Assembly (NCBI RefSeq): GCF_028682635.1
Contig: NZ_JANHLK010000010.1
Location: 1 to 64,000, forward strand
Length of the DNA stretch: 64,000 nt
Direction of reading: 5' to 3'
From: Pseudomonas putida
Lineage (GTDB): Bacteria; Pseudomonadota; Gammaproteobacteria; Pseudomonadales; Pseudomonadaceae
Position numbers and translations under genes: made by a program. Position 1 is the stretch's first letter. Each line of letters begins with the position of its first letter. Under the pieces are notes generated by a model that did not search any database, was not told the origin of the DNA, and was given only the letters and a program-made list of their open reading frames with translations. Positions 25,920-34,527 of the stretch are shown in pieces.

Positions 25920-26807
25920 TTAAACGGGGTGGGCTGCGACCCACTCTTTGAGATGAGCAACAAAACTGAGAACAGTCGGAGCGATGTTTTCTCTTGAAGG
26001 GTATACCGCATAGATTCCCACCGGCGGCTCAATGGCCCAATCGGAAAATGCCTCCACCAGCTTTCCTGAATCAAGATCATCTCGTATATGCCAGTCCATC
26101 AGCAGCGCTACTCCATGCCCATCTATTGCCATCTGGCGAACCACTTCCCCCAAACTGGATGAAAAACGGTTGCGTATTTTGCATGTTTTTTTAACGCCTC
26201 CTCGGGACATGGTCCAACTGGAATCTTTTCCGACGATGAGGCCGTCCAGCGTGGTTAAGTCTTTTGGAGAGGTAGGCATACCCTGTTTTTCCCAATATTG
26301 GGGGGCGGCGCAAATCAGACGTCGGGACGCAGAAATCCTCTGCGCGATCAGGGATGAATCGGCCATTACTCCGTGCCGAATCGCAAGGTCGGTACCATGG
26401 TCGGCCAAATCAACCAGTTGATCTGTCGGGTGTAAATCAACGATAACGCCAGGGTAGCGTTTGAGATAACTGCTCACGACGCTCGATAAATAACCTTGGG
26501 CAAATGTCGCGGAAGCGGTTATGCGTAGATGACCGGTAATCTCGGTCTTCTGGAAAAATCCTCGCTCCGCTTTTTCGACGCTTTCCAGGATGCTTAGTGC
26601 GTGTTGATAAAGCTTCTCACCGTCCGAAGTGGGACTTAGCTTGCGGGTGGTGCGGTTAAAAAGTCTCCGACCAACGCTGTCTTCAAGGGCCAGAAGACGC
26701 TTGCTTGCGCCTGCGGCAGTCATCCCCATTCGTTCGGACGCTGCGCGGATGGAACCCTCCTCGAAAACAGCAATAAACAACCGCAATTCATCAATGGAAT
26801 CCAGCAT
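25920..26807 (-). CDS. LysR family transcriptional regulator
   Basis: A 295-residue LysR regulator: winged helix at residues 1-60 ('AASERMGMTAAGASKRLLAL'), linker helix, then a co-inducer domain starting 'GHLRITASATFAQGYLSSVV'. The effector part contains 'LAIRHGVMADSSLIAQRI'. It is divergent from the quinone-oxidoreductase-like gene at 26911 with 103 bp between, which is the most likely target. Confidence 0.88.
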   Translation of the reverse strand: MLDSIDELRLFIAVFEEGSIRAASERMGMTAAGASKRLLALEDSVGRRLFNRTTRKLSPTSDGEKLYQHALSILESVEKAERGFFQKTEITGHLRITASATFAQGYLSSVVSSYLKRYPGVIVDLHPTDQLVDLADHGTDLAIRHGVMADSSLIAQRISASRRLICAAPQYWEKQGMPTSPKDLTTLDGLIVGKDSSWTMSRGGVKKTCKIRNRFSSSLGEVVRQMAIDGHGVALLMDWHIRDDLDSGKLVEAFSDWAIEPPVGIYAVYPSRENIAPTVLSFVAHLKEWVAAHPV

Positions 26808-26910
26808 TTATTACCAACCAAAAGGACCGAAAGATTCAATAATTCTAGCGTATTTATCCCATATTACTGATGATAAATTTGTTGGCCTATTGTTCCTCGG
26901 AGTTTAAGCC

Positions 26911-27909
26911 TTGAAAGCCATTGTGATGAATCAGCATGGTAACTCAGACCTTTTTGTAGAAATTAATACGGAAAACCCCGTTGCCCGCCCAGGTCATGTG
27001 ATTATCGACGTGCGGGCGACAAGCGTGAATCCAGTGGACAAGAAAATTCGTCGGGGCAGCGAAGGTACGGCCGGTCTGACTTTTCCGGCAATTCTTCACA
27101 TCGATGTTTCAGGGGTGGTCAGCTCCATTGGTGCTGGTGTGACCCGCTTTAACGTAGGCGATGAAGTCTATGGCTGTTTCGGCGGCATCGTGGGGATTCC
27201 CGGTGCGCTGGCAGATCAGATGGAGGCCGATGCTGAGATGCTTGCTCTAAAACCCAAGTCGCTCTCTTTTGGCGAAGCAGCCAGCTTGCCGCTCGTGGCA
27301 ATTACGGCCTGGGAGGCGCTGATCGACCGAGCCTCGATCAAACCCAATGACAACGTCTTGGTGCATGGTGGCACCGGTGGTGTTGGGCACATAGGCATTC
27401 AATTGGCCAAGATCCTGGGGGCCAGGGTTTCGACGACGGTTTCAACGCCAGAAAAAGCGGAAATTGCCCGTCAACTGGGCGCCGATGAGATTATTTTTTA
27501 TAACAGCGAGACGCCCCAGGAATACAGTCAGCGAATCACCGAAGGAAAAGGATTCGATACGGTCTTCGATACCTTGGGCGGTGAGGTCTTACAAAACTCA
27601 CTGAAAGCCGCGAAGCTTAAGGGCCATGTTGTCTCGATCATCGGTTACGACAGCTACGATCTGACCGAAATGCACTTTAAGGCATTGAGACTCGACTTTG
27701 TATTCATGGCTATTTCGATCATTCATAACGAAGGCCGCAAGCACCATGGCGAGATCCTGCAAAGACTGGCCGCCCTGGTTGATCGCGGCCTGGTTAAACC
27801 ACTGATTGATGAGCGTCATGACTTCACTGCTGCGGGTGTCAGCGCGGCACATGATCGCCTTGAGTCAGGCCGTGCCATTGGCAAAGTCGTCATTGAGCGA
27901 CAGGCTTAG
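26911..27909 (+). CDS. zinc-independent quinone oxidoreductase-type MDR dehydrogenase
   Basis: A 332-residue medium-chain dehydrogenase/reductase of the quinone oxidoreductase class: N-terminal 'VNPVDKKIRRG', nucleotide loop 'VLVHGGTGGVGHIGIQLAK' near residues 150-168. Zinc-binding cysteines are absent. Such NADPH enzymes reduce quinones or enones. It starts with TTG after GGAG. It ends 4 bp inside the ArsR gene on the opposite strand and is probably regulated by the divergent LysR protein. Confidence 0.85.
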   Translation: MKAIVMNQHGNSDLFVEINTENPVARPGHVIIDVRATSVNPVDKKIRRGSEGTAGLTFPAILHIDVSGVVSSIGAGVTRFNVGDEVYGCFGGIVGIPGALADQMEADAEMLALKPKSLSFGEAASLPLVAITAWEALIDRASIKPNDNVLVHGGTGGVGHIGIQLAKILGARVSTTVSTPEKAEIARQLGADEIIFYNSETPQEYSQRITEGKGFDTVFDTLGGEVLQNSLKAAKLKGHVVSIIGYDSYDLTEMHFKALRLDFVFMAISIIHNEGRKHHGEILQRLAALVDRGLVKPLIDERHDFTAAGVSAAHDRLESGRAIGKVVIERQA

Positions 27910-28208
27910 TCGTGCTGGGACAGGATCGTTTCCAGCAGGCCCGGAAAACGGTGACTCAAGTCTTCCCTGCGCAACGAATTCATGTGGGTCGTGCCGATGG
28001 TCTGGGTTTGAACCAGGCCGGCATCACGCAGCACCCGAAAATGATGGGACATGGTGGACTTCGCGCGGCCACCGTCCAGGTCGCCGCAGCTGGCCTCTCC
28101 CAGCTCGGCGAGGCGCCGGACAATCTCCAGGCGTACAGGGTCGCTCAAGGCGTAAAACAGACGCTCAAGAACGAATTCGCTGAGAGGAAGGTGTTTGAAG
28201 GGGCGCAT
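27906..28208 (-). CDS. ArsR family transcriptional repressor
   Basis: A 100-residue winged-helix protein of the ArsR/SmtB family: 'ALSDPVRLEIVRRLAELGEA' and the recognition helix region 'STMSHHFRVLRDAGLV'. A single Cys in 'EASCGDLDGG' could make it thiol- or electrophile-responsive. The ATG at 28208 gives the normal length. It is divergent from xenA, with a dyad at 28244-28261 between them. Confidence 0.85.
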   Translation of the reverse strand: MRPFKHLPLSEFVLERLFYALSDPVRLEIVRRLAELGEASCGDLDGGRAKSTMSHHFRVLRDAGLVQTQTIGTTHMNSLRREDLSHRFPGLLETILSQHD

Positions 28209-28243
28209 GAGCGAATCATACACGGGTTTGCTATAGGTCAATA

Positions 28244-28261
28244 GTTCGAATATTATCGAAC
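28244..28261. promoter_or_regulatory. ArsR operator dyad between arsR-type gene and xenA
   Basis: GTTCGA (28244-28249) and TCGAAC (28256-28261) form a perfect inverted repeat with a 6-bp spacer in the 86-bp divergent intergenic region. ArsR repressors bind short dyads of this type, so control of both genes is inferred. Confidence 0.55.
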
Positions 28262-28294
28262 AATAGTAATAGTATCCCTCGGAGAAAAAACCTG

Positions 28295-29386
28295 ATGTCT
28301 GCACTGTTCCAACCTTTCACGCTCAAGGATGTCTCCCTTCGCAACCGGATCGCGATTCCCCCCATGTGCATGTACTCGGCCAATGATGGCCTGATCAACG
28401 ATTGGCACACTGTGCACTATGCCACCCTCGCGCGTGGCGGGGCGGGACTGGTGGTTGTCGAGGCGACCGCCGTGTCACCCGAAGGACGGATCACGCCTGG
28501 CTGCGCTGGTATCTGGAATGATGAGCTCGCTCGTGCCTTCGTGCCGGTGGTGCAATCGATCAAGGCTGCCGGCGCAGTGCCAGGTATCCAGATTGCCCAC
28601 GCGGGGCGCAAGGCCGGTGCGAACCGTCCTTGGGAAGGTGACGATCATATCGGCGAGGATGATTTGCGTGGCTGGCAGACCATCGCCCCGTCGGCTGTTG
28701 CCTTTGGCGCTCATCTCGCCAAGCAGCCGAAAGCCATGACGCTGGAGGATATCGCCCGAGTGCGCGAGGATTTTGTCTCCGCCGCTCGCCGTGCACGTGA
28801 AGCCGGCTTCGAGTGGTTGGAGCTGCATTTCGCCCATGGCTATCTGGCCCAGTCATTCCTCTCTGAACACTCCAACCTTCGTGACGACGCCTATGGCGGA
28901 AATTTCGATAACCGTAGCCGCTTTCTGCTGGAAACACTGGCGGCGGTTCGCGAAGTATGGCCAGAGCACTTGCCGCTGACCGCTCGTCTGGGTGTCATCG
29001 AATACGACGGTCGGGATGAACAGACCTTGTCAGAGGCTATCGAACTGACACGTCGTTTCAAGGACGGTGGATTGGACTTACTCAGCGTCAGTATCGGGTT
29101 CACCATCCCTGAATCCAACATTCCTTGGGCCCCCGGTTTCATGGGCGAAGTTACCCAGCGTGTACGGCGCGAGGCGGGGATTGCGGTGGCCTCGGCATGG
29201 GGCTTCGGCACGCCGAGCGTCGCCGAAGAAGCGGTGAAGAGTGGTCAACTGGACCTGGCGATGATTGGCCGGGCGCACCTGGGCAATCCCAACTGGTCCT
29301 ATTCAGCCGCCCAGGCGCTGGGTGTAGAGCGTGCTGCCTGGACCCTGCCCGCTCCCTATGCCCATTGGCTTGAACGCTACAGGTGA
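28295..29386 (+). CDS. xenA: xenobiotic reductase A-type Old Yellow Enzyme
   Basis: This 363-residue FMN enzyme closely follows P. putida XenA: 'RNRIAIPPMCMYSANDGLIN' with the FMN-tuning Cys, 'GIQIAHAGRKAGANRPWEGD', the substrate-binding pair in 'ELHFAHGYLAQSFLSEHSN', and the C-terminal 'WTLPAPYAHWLERYR'. XenA reduces activated alkenes, quinones and nitro compounds with NAD(P)H. It lies opposite an ArsR repressor with a shared operator and is followed by monooxygenase-fold and dehydrogenase genes, forming an electrophile-response cluster. Confidence 0.92.
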   Translation: MSALFQPFTLKDVSLRNRIAIPPMCMYSANDGLINDWHTVHYATLARGGAGLVVVEATAVSPEGRITPGCAGIWNDELARAFVPVVQSIKAAGAVPGIQIAHAGRKAGANRPWEGDDHIGEDDLRGWQTIAPSAVAFGAHLAKQPKAMTLEDIARVREDFVSAARRAREAGFEWLELHFAHGYLAQSFLSEHSNLRDDAYGGNFDNRSRFLLETLAAVREVWPEHLPLTARLGVIEYDGRDEQTLSEAIELTRRFKDGGLDLLSVSIGFTIPESNIPWAPGFMGEVTQRVRREAGIAVASAWGFGTPSVAEEAVKSGQLDLAMIGRAHLGNPNWSYSAAQALGVERAAWTLPAPYAHWLERYR

Positions 29387-29575
29387 TCCCGCCGGAGCGA
29401 GGGCGCTCGCATGGCCTTAGGGCTATCAACTTGGTCGAATGCCCAAGCGGGCAAGATTGTTGTCGCGCTCTCACCCGGATTCAGGTTTTTGGCCGCATGG
29501 CCGGCATGGACATCTTCGATACTCCGTGCCAGCCAATGCGCTCCCTCTTTATATCGCACACAGACAGGAGGTTTG

Positions 29576-29869
29576 ATGACCACCCCTCTGACACTGATTG
29601 CCACCTTGGTCGCCAAGGCCGGCTTCGAAGCCGAGCTCGAGCAAACGCTGCAGGGCCTGCAAGGCCCAAGCCGAGGCGAAGCGGACTGTATCCAGTACGA
29701 CTTCCATCGTGATGCCGAGCAGGCTCGCACTTTCCACATGATCGAGCAGTGGCGGGACGAAGCGGCGCTGACTGATCACGAAGCGACACCGCATTTTCAG
29801 GCAGCGCTCCCTTTCATCGAACGTGCAGCTGAAAAGCTCACCATCACGAAAATGTATCGCATCTCCTGA
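29576..29869 (+). CDS. antibiotic biosynthesis monooxygenase (YgiN-like) protein
   Basis: A 97-residue dimeric alpha/beta-barrel protein of the ABM/quinol monooxygenase family ('LIATLVAKAGFEAELEQTLQ' at the start, 'FHMIEQWRDEAALTDHEATP' later). A strong AGGAGG site sets the ATG at 29576. YgiN-like members act on quinols. It lies between xenA and an MDR dehydrogenase, 11 bp from the latter, consistent with quinone or enone detoxification. Confidence 0.85.
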   Translation: MTTPLTLIATLVAKAGFEAELEQTLQGLQGPSRGEADCIQYDFHRDAEQARTFHMIEQWRDEAALTDHEATPHFQAALPFIERAAEKLTITKMYRIS

Positions 29870-29879
29870 GGATCTTCGA

Positions 29880-30899
29880 ATGAAAGCCATTGCACACTTC
29901 AAATGCCTGCCTATTGAACATCCCGACGCCTTGGTGGAGATCGATATTCCCGAGCCAGTGCCGGGGCCGCGCGACTTGCTCGTAGAGGTAAAGGCCGTAT
30001 CGGTCAATCCTGTCGATACCAAGGTGCGGCAGGGCTACGTACCGCACGAGGACGAAAGCCAGCCGCGCATCCTCGGCTGGGACGCTGCCGGCGTGGTCAA
30101 GTCGGTCGGCAGCGACGTGACGCTATTCAAGCCCGGTGACAGGGTCTGGTACGCCGGATCGCTGATCCGCCCGGGCAGCAACAGTGAGCTGCAACTGGTG
30201 GACGAGCGTATCGTCGGCTCAATGCCCCAGTCGCTGGATTTCAGCAAGGCTGCGGCATTGCCACTGACTTCCTTGACCGCTTGGGAATTACTGTTTGATC
30301 GCCTCGGTGTTGCACGCGATACCACCGACCGGGGCGAAACGCTGCTGATCATCGGCGCTGCAGGCGGGGTGGGTTCAATCCTGACTCAGCTGGCGCGTCA
30401 GCTAACCGGGTTGACGATCATTGGTACGGCTTCGCGCCCTGAAACCCAGACCTGGGTCACCGAGCTTGGTGCGCATCATGTCATCGACCATACCAAGCCA
30501 CTCAGCGAGGAGCTCAAGCGCATCGGTATCGCACAAGTCAGCCATGTCGCTAGCCTGACCCAGACCGATCGGCACTACGAGCAAATCATCGAATCACTGA
30601 AGCCTCAGGGCAAGCTGGGCCTGATCGATGACCCGGCCACGCTGGACGCCGTACCGCTCAAGCGCAAGAGCCTGTCGTTGCACTGGGAGCTGATGTACAC
30701 CCGCTCGCTTTACGAGACAGAGGACATACAGGAGCAGCACAACATCCTCAACGAAGTTTCGCGGCGCATTGACGCGGGTGACTTGCGCACCACCGTTGGC
30801 GACAACTACGGGCGCATCAGCGCAGAAAATCTTCGTCGTGCCCATGCTCTGCTGGAAAGCGGCAAGGCGAAGGGCAAGGTCGTGCTGGAAGGCTTCTAA
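29880..30899 (+). CDS. zinc-type quinone oxidoreductase-like MDR protein
   Basis: A 339-residue medium-chain dehydrogenase: 'VSVNPVDTKVRQGYVPHEDE', 'ILGWDAAGVVKSVGSDV', and the cofactor loop 'LLIIGAAGGVGSILTQLARQ'. It matches the 'zinc-binding alcohol dehydrogenase family / ZADH' group, though no full zinc ligand set is visible. It starts 11 bp after the ABM gene, so the two are co-transcribed, possibly with xenA. Confidence 0.87.
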   Translation: MKAIAHFKCLPIEHPDALVEIDIPEPVPGPRDLLVEVKAVSVNPVDTKVRQGYVPHEDESQPRILGWDAAGVVKSVGSDVTLFKPGDRVWYAGSLIRPGSNSELQLVDERIVGSMPQSLDFSKAAALPLTSLTAWELLFDRLGVARDTTDRGETLLIIGAAGGVGSILTQLARQLTGLTIIGTASRPETQTWVTELGAHHVIDHTKPLSEELKRIGIAQVSHVASLTQTDRHYEQIIESLKPQGKLGLIDDPATLDAVPLKRKSLSLHWELMYTRSLYETEDIQEQHNILNEVSRRIDAGDLRTTVGDNYGRISAENLRRAHALLESGKAKGKVVLEGF

Positions 30900-30935
30900 G
30901 AGGGTGTAGACAAACCCGCCGCCCCATTCGTTTTA

Positions 30936-31166
30936 ATGCGATTTGACCACGCCACACTACAAGGCTGGTCGCGGATGGGCTGGCTGGGGCAACGTCTTGG
31001 GCTGCGGGCCAAAATTCTGCTGTTATTGGCGGAGGGATTAACGCCCAAAGAGGTCTGCCATCAGTTCCAGGTCTCAGCGCCCGCAGCGCTTGCCAAGCTC
31101 TTCAAGTGGAACAAGACGACTGAATCCATCATTAGCTCTGAAAACAAAAACAAAGCTGGGAATTAA
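30936..31166 (+). CDS. short helix-turn-helix protein, IS630-like remnant
   Basis: A 76-residue frame with 'RAKILLLLAEGLTPKEVCHQ' followed by 'FQVSAPAALAKLFKW', which resembles the N-terminal helix-turn-helix of IS630-type transposases or a Sigma70-region-4-like fold. No catalytic domain follows and no ribosome-binding site is evident. It could be an insertion-sequence scrap or a genuine small gene. Confidence 0.35.
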   Translation: MRFDHATLQGWSRMGWLGQRLGLRAKILLLLAEGLTPKEVCHQFQVSAPAALAKLFKWNKTTESIISSENKNKAGN

Positions 31167-31182
31167 CCGCTCATGACAATAG

Positions 31183-32490
31183 TTAGAGAAGCGGAAGGCT
31201 ATAGCTCACAAAAACACGATTCTGATCTACGCTACGAGCCGCTTCGCTGTTGGACTTGCCGTTACGCCAGCCGAACCCGACGCCTTTGAGCGCTCCGGAC
31301 TGAACGACGTAGTCCAGGCTAATGTCTCTTTCCCATTCCTTCTGGCTGTCGCCTGTCGTAGTTTTAATATTATCGCCAGAAAGGTACATGACCGAGCCTT
31401 TCAGGCCAGGGACACCCAGAGCGGCGAAGTCGTAAGCATACTGACCGAAAGCTGTGCGCTCGCCTGCGCGGGTGAAAGTCTGGATAAAACGGTCTGTATA
31501 CAGATACAGGCTTGCTCCACCGGCGCCCTTGTCAGAAAGGCTACCCTGACTGAGTTGAGTGAAGTTGCTGCCATCCGACACACTTTGGTACCCCGCAGTA
31601 ATCGCGTGGCCACCCAGTGTATAAATCAACGCGGCACTCCAGGTGCGGTTATCGATCTCTCCACTACCGTCTTTGGTGTAGCCACTCATTCTGTAGCCAG
31701 ACGTACCGGAGCTATTTGCACCTGACGAGTCAGTTTTGAAATAGCGCAGGTCGGTTTTAAGGGACTGATTGTCCGAGAGAGCAAGGGTGTGAATTAATCC
31801 CAAAAAATGCTGCGTATAGTAGTTATCGAGGCTGGCGTAGTAGTACTGAGCTGTCACATCCTTGTTGACTTTCCAATCGGCCCCGGCGAAGTCAAACTGA
31901 TTGCTTTCACGCGTACCACCAGCAACGGCCAGCCCCGTCTGATCGCTCGAACCACGTCCTGTTGCCTGGTTGATCCGACCTCCAGTCAAGGTCAGCCCCT
32001 TGAACTCGTTCGAGGTTATTTGACCGCCCTCGAAGGTTTGTGGAAGCACGCGCCCATCGTTGGCGACCAGTATTGGAAGTTTCGGAATCAAGGTGCCGTA
32101 GCGAAATTCCGTTTCCGACATTTTGACTTTTCCGGTCAGCCCTAGCCGGCTCCACTCGTCGACGGCACGGTTGTCACCGTCAGAAGGCATCATGCTGCTG
32201 CCGACATGCCGTCCTTGGCCGCTGTCCAGGGTAACCCCCAGCAACCCCAGGCCATCGACGCCAAAGCCAACCATGCCACCGGTATAGCCCGATTTGAAGT
32301 CCAGCATGAAACCCTGCGCCCATTCTTCGGTTTTGGAAGGGGCGGCCATGCCATCGCGGTTGTCGTTATTGAAGTAGAAGTTTCTCATTCCCAAGGTGGC
32401 TTTGCTGTCACTCAGGAAGTCAGCATGCGCCTGAGCACTCAGCGTCATGCAAAAAAACACCGAACTTGCAGTTATTGTTTTTCTACTCAC
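31183..32490 (-). CDS. OprD family outer-membrane porin
   Basis: A 435-residue porin with a signal peptide ending 'LSAQAHA' near residue 24 and the OprD start 'LSDSKATLGMRNFYFNND'. The end 'RVFVSYSLPLL' is a typical final beta strand. OprD-family porins admit small organic acids or amino acids. The GTG at 32490 has GGAG 10 bp upstream. The 137-bp repeat found upstream of hmfA also lies upstream of this gene (32630-32766), suggesting that it may supply furoate or a related acid to the hmf pathway; that link is inference. Confidence 0.88.
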   Translation of the reverse strand: MSRKTITASSVFFCMTLSAQAHADFLSDSKATLGMRNFYFNNDNRDGMAAPSKTEEWAQGFMLDFKSGYTGGMVGFGVDGLGLLGVTLDSGQGRHVGSSMMPSDGDNRAVDEWSRLGLTGKVKMSETEFRYGTLIPKLPILVANDGRVLPQTFEGGQITSNEFKGLTLTGGRINQATGRGSSDQTGLAVAGGTRESNQFDFAGADWKVNKDVTAQYYYASLDNYYTQHFLGLIHTLALSDNQSLKTDLRYFKTDSSGANSSGTSGYRMSGYTKDGSGEIDNRTWSAALIYTLGGHAITAGYQSVSDGSNFTQLSQGSLSDKGAGGASLYLYTDRFIQTFTRAGERTAFGQYAYDFAALGVPGLKGSVMYLSGDNIKTTTGDSQKEWERDISLDYVVQSGALKGVGFGWRNGKSNSEAARSVDQNRVFVSYSLPLL

Positions 32491-32629
32491 TTGTACTGCG
32501 CTCCATTTGTTATTTTCAGGTAATAGAAGCAACGCAAATCTTCCAGGCCAACGGAAATAAGCATACGGGCCACGTGTCGGCCTTGACGTCATGCCTCGAA
32601 CCGGGCGTGCCGCCAGCGCTTGAAGACGT

Positions 32630-32766
32630 GTTGTTATGCCGCGCGATTGCGTTAGAGCCGAGTGTGTGACAAAGGCACAGGGAGTGCCTTGCCTGGGCAG
32701 ATGGAGTTCTGCGTTGGGGTATGACAATTAACCTTATCGTCTGAATGTCAGGACTGGGGCCGGACC
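32630..32766. repeat. 137-bp direct repeat, copy A (upstream of OprD porin)
   Basis: By-eye ungapped comparison with 46724-46860 gives about 117 of 137 identical bases in the same orientation. A hairpin inside is kept by paired changes: GGCAC/GTGCC here (around 32674 and 32684) against GGCGC/GCGCC in copy B. Copy A lies 140 bp upstream of the porin start. Confidence 0.85.
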
Positions 32767-32806
32767 CCATTGTCAGTCGTCTCCAATTCCAAATGCCCGG
32801 TGCCAG

Positions 32807-32870
32807 GGCCGTATCGAGTACCCAAAAGCTCAGCGCAATGACCTGACCCGTCCTGTGTCACGGGTACCGA
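32807..32870 (-). pseudogene. scar of a GGDEF/EAL gene
   Basis: Bases 32807-32848 match 47423-47464, inside the GGDEF/EAL gene, at 38 of 42 positions, with weaker similarity for about 20 bases more. Relative to that locus, about 550 bp of the gene between the repeat and this point is missing. It shows that a copy of the repeat plus the EAL gene once lay here. Confidence 0.7.
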
Positions 32871-32941
32871 GACGGAGAACGACATGGCGGTTCCGCGCAA
32901 AGCCGCCTACGCTTGTTGGATGGTCCCCATGCTTTTGCTCA

Positions 32942-33096
32942 GGCGATGTATCGGGCTGGAGCGATCTGATTTATTTTGACCGTCCGCTCATCGCCAATCC
33001 GGACCCGCCCGCGCGCATGCCAGCAACTGGCCCTTCACACCGGTCGACCCGACCAACATGTACAGCGCAACGGGCGAAGACTGCACCCTAACCCCA
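32942..33096 (+). pseudogene. Old Yellow Enzyme C-terminal fragment, frameshifted
   Basis: One frame gives 'SDLIYFDRPLIANPDPPARM'; after a shift near 33020 another gives 'NWPFTPVDPTNMYSATGEDC'. Together these form the C-terminal end of an NADH:flavin oxidoreductase of the OYE type, different from xenA at 28295. The rest of the gene is absent. Confidence 0.65.
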
Positions 33097-33173
33097 CCTG
33101 TCGTTCCCAAGCGACCGATGCCGTAGCACCTCTGGAAACAGGGGCGCTGTTCAAGTTTCTTCCATTGAGGAAA

Positions 33174-34163
33174 ATGAGTATGTATCGGCCGAGCACGATT
33201 CCTTATCAGCAGCACCGAGGGTTCAGCCGAACCTTCACTCAGGGCCATTTGAGCCTTGGATTATTCTTTCCTTTGGAGGCCTTCGAGGGCGACACTCCGA
33301 GCATGCTCAACCAGGTCGAACTGGCCAAACGAGCAGAGGCGCTGGGCTTCTGCGCGCTGTGGTTTCGCGACGTGCCTCTTCGGGACCCCGGCTTCGGCGA
33401 TGTTGGCCAACTGTTCGACCCTTGGGTCTACCTGGGTTACATGGCCGCTCATACGTCGGAGATAGCGCTTGGCACAGCATCCATTGCCATCCCGGTTCAC
33501 CATCCTCTACACACGGCCAAGGCATCAGCCAGCGTTGATCAGTTGAGCGCAGGTCGCTTGATACTGGGGGTCGCTTCCGGCGATCGCCCTGTGGAGTTTT
33601 CGGCTTTTGGCGTCGATCCCGAAAGGCGCGGAGAAATCTTTCGCGAGCACTACGAGGTGATTCGCCGAGCCCACAGCACCAGCTTTGAGCCCATTCGCTG
33701 GAGCGGTGGTGAGATGCGGGGCGCAGATCTCATTCCGAAACCCACAACCCAAGTCATTCCAATGTTCGTGACCGGCAATAGCCGCCAGTCACTGGACTGG
33801 ATCGCGCGCGAAAGCGTCGGATGGATCAACTATCCACGCATTCCGAACATGCAGCGAATGATCGTGGAAGATTGGCGGCAGGAGGTCATAAAGCAATGTG
33901 GCTCCGTCTATAAGCCCTTCACTCAGTCGCTCTACATCGACCTTGATGAGAACCCGTCTACGCCGCCCACTCGCATTCATTTGGGGTTCAAACTTGGACG
34001 CTACCATCTCCGGTTTTTGCTCGAGTCGCTTGAGGAAATCGGAGTGGACCACGTTATCCTGAATCTCAAATACGGAAAGCGCCCTGCTGCGCAAGTTATT
34101 GAGGAACTGGGTACTCACATCGTTCCGCAATTCGGAGTACAGCCGCGCCCCGGAGCGAATTGA
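33174..34163 (+). CDS. LLM-class flavin-dependent oxidoreductase (luciferase-like)
   Basis: A 329-residue (beta/alpha)8 bacterial-luciferase-like protein: 'HLSLGLFFPLEAFEGDTPSM', 'AEALGFCALWFRDVPLRDPG', 'SAGRLILGVASGDRPVEFSA'. It resembles the TIGR03571 (BA3436) subgroup of LLM oxidoreductases. These use reduced flavin or F420 on small organic substrates; the substrate is unknown. The ATG at 33174 follows GAGG closely; another ATG is two codons later. It stands alone, after an OYE remnant and inside the 14-kb segment between the direct repeats. Confidence 0.85.
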   Translation: MSMYRPSTIPYQQHRGFSRTFTQGHLSLGLFFPLEAFEGDTPSMLNQVELAKRAEALGFCALWFRDVPLRDPGFGDVGQLFDPWVYLGYMAAHTSEIALGTASIAIPVHHPLHTAKASASVDQLSAGRLILGVASGDRPVEFSAFGVDPERRGEIFREHYEVIRRAHSTSFEPIRWSGGEMRGADLIPKPTTQVIPMFVTGNSRQSLDWIARESVGWINYPRIPNMQRMIVEDWRQEVIKQCGSVYKPFTQSLYIDLDENPSTPPTRIHLGFKLGRYHLRFLLESLEEIGVDHVILNLKYGKRPAAQVIEELGTHIVPQFGVQPRPGAN

Positions 34164-34527
34164 TACGCCGGCCGCTTCCATGCCGGCCGAGGTGGTGCGG
34201 TTCAACAGGTTGAATCATCAGGCCGATACCTGTTCAAGGAATATCGGTTGCAACGGCTCTTCGAGCAGGTCATTTGCTTTAATGGACCACCTTGCAATCC
34301 ATCTGATTCGGTTCTTTTTCGATCATCTGAGCCTTTTTAGTTAACCAACAGTCTATAAAGTGCAGGCCCGATATTCTTTAAAACAACAAAAAGCAGCCGA
34401 CTAATTTTGGCGCTTGGGCACACTGACGCGCTCAAGAATTTAGTCCATCCCAGGATCAACAATAGAACCCCGTTTTATCCGTGACAAATAGGACAAATTA
34501 CTATTCACCTGATTTGGAGATGGTGCC
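34164..34527. other. gene-free stretch
   Basis: No gene recognised. A short GC hairpin (GCCGGC at 34167-34172 and 34182-34187) just after the LLM gene may end its transcript. The rest is AT-richer DNA leading to the GTG start at 34528. Confidence 0.4.
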
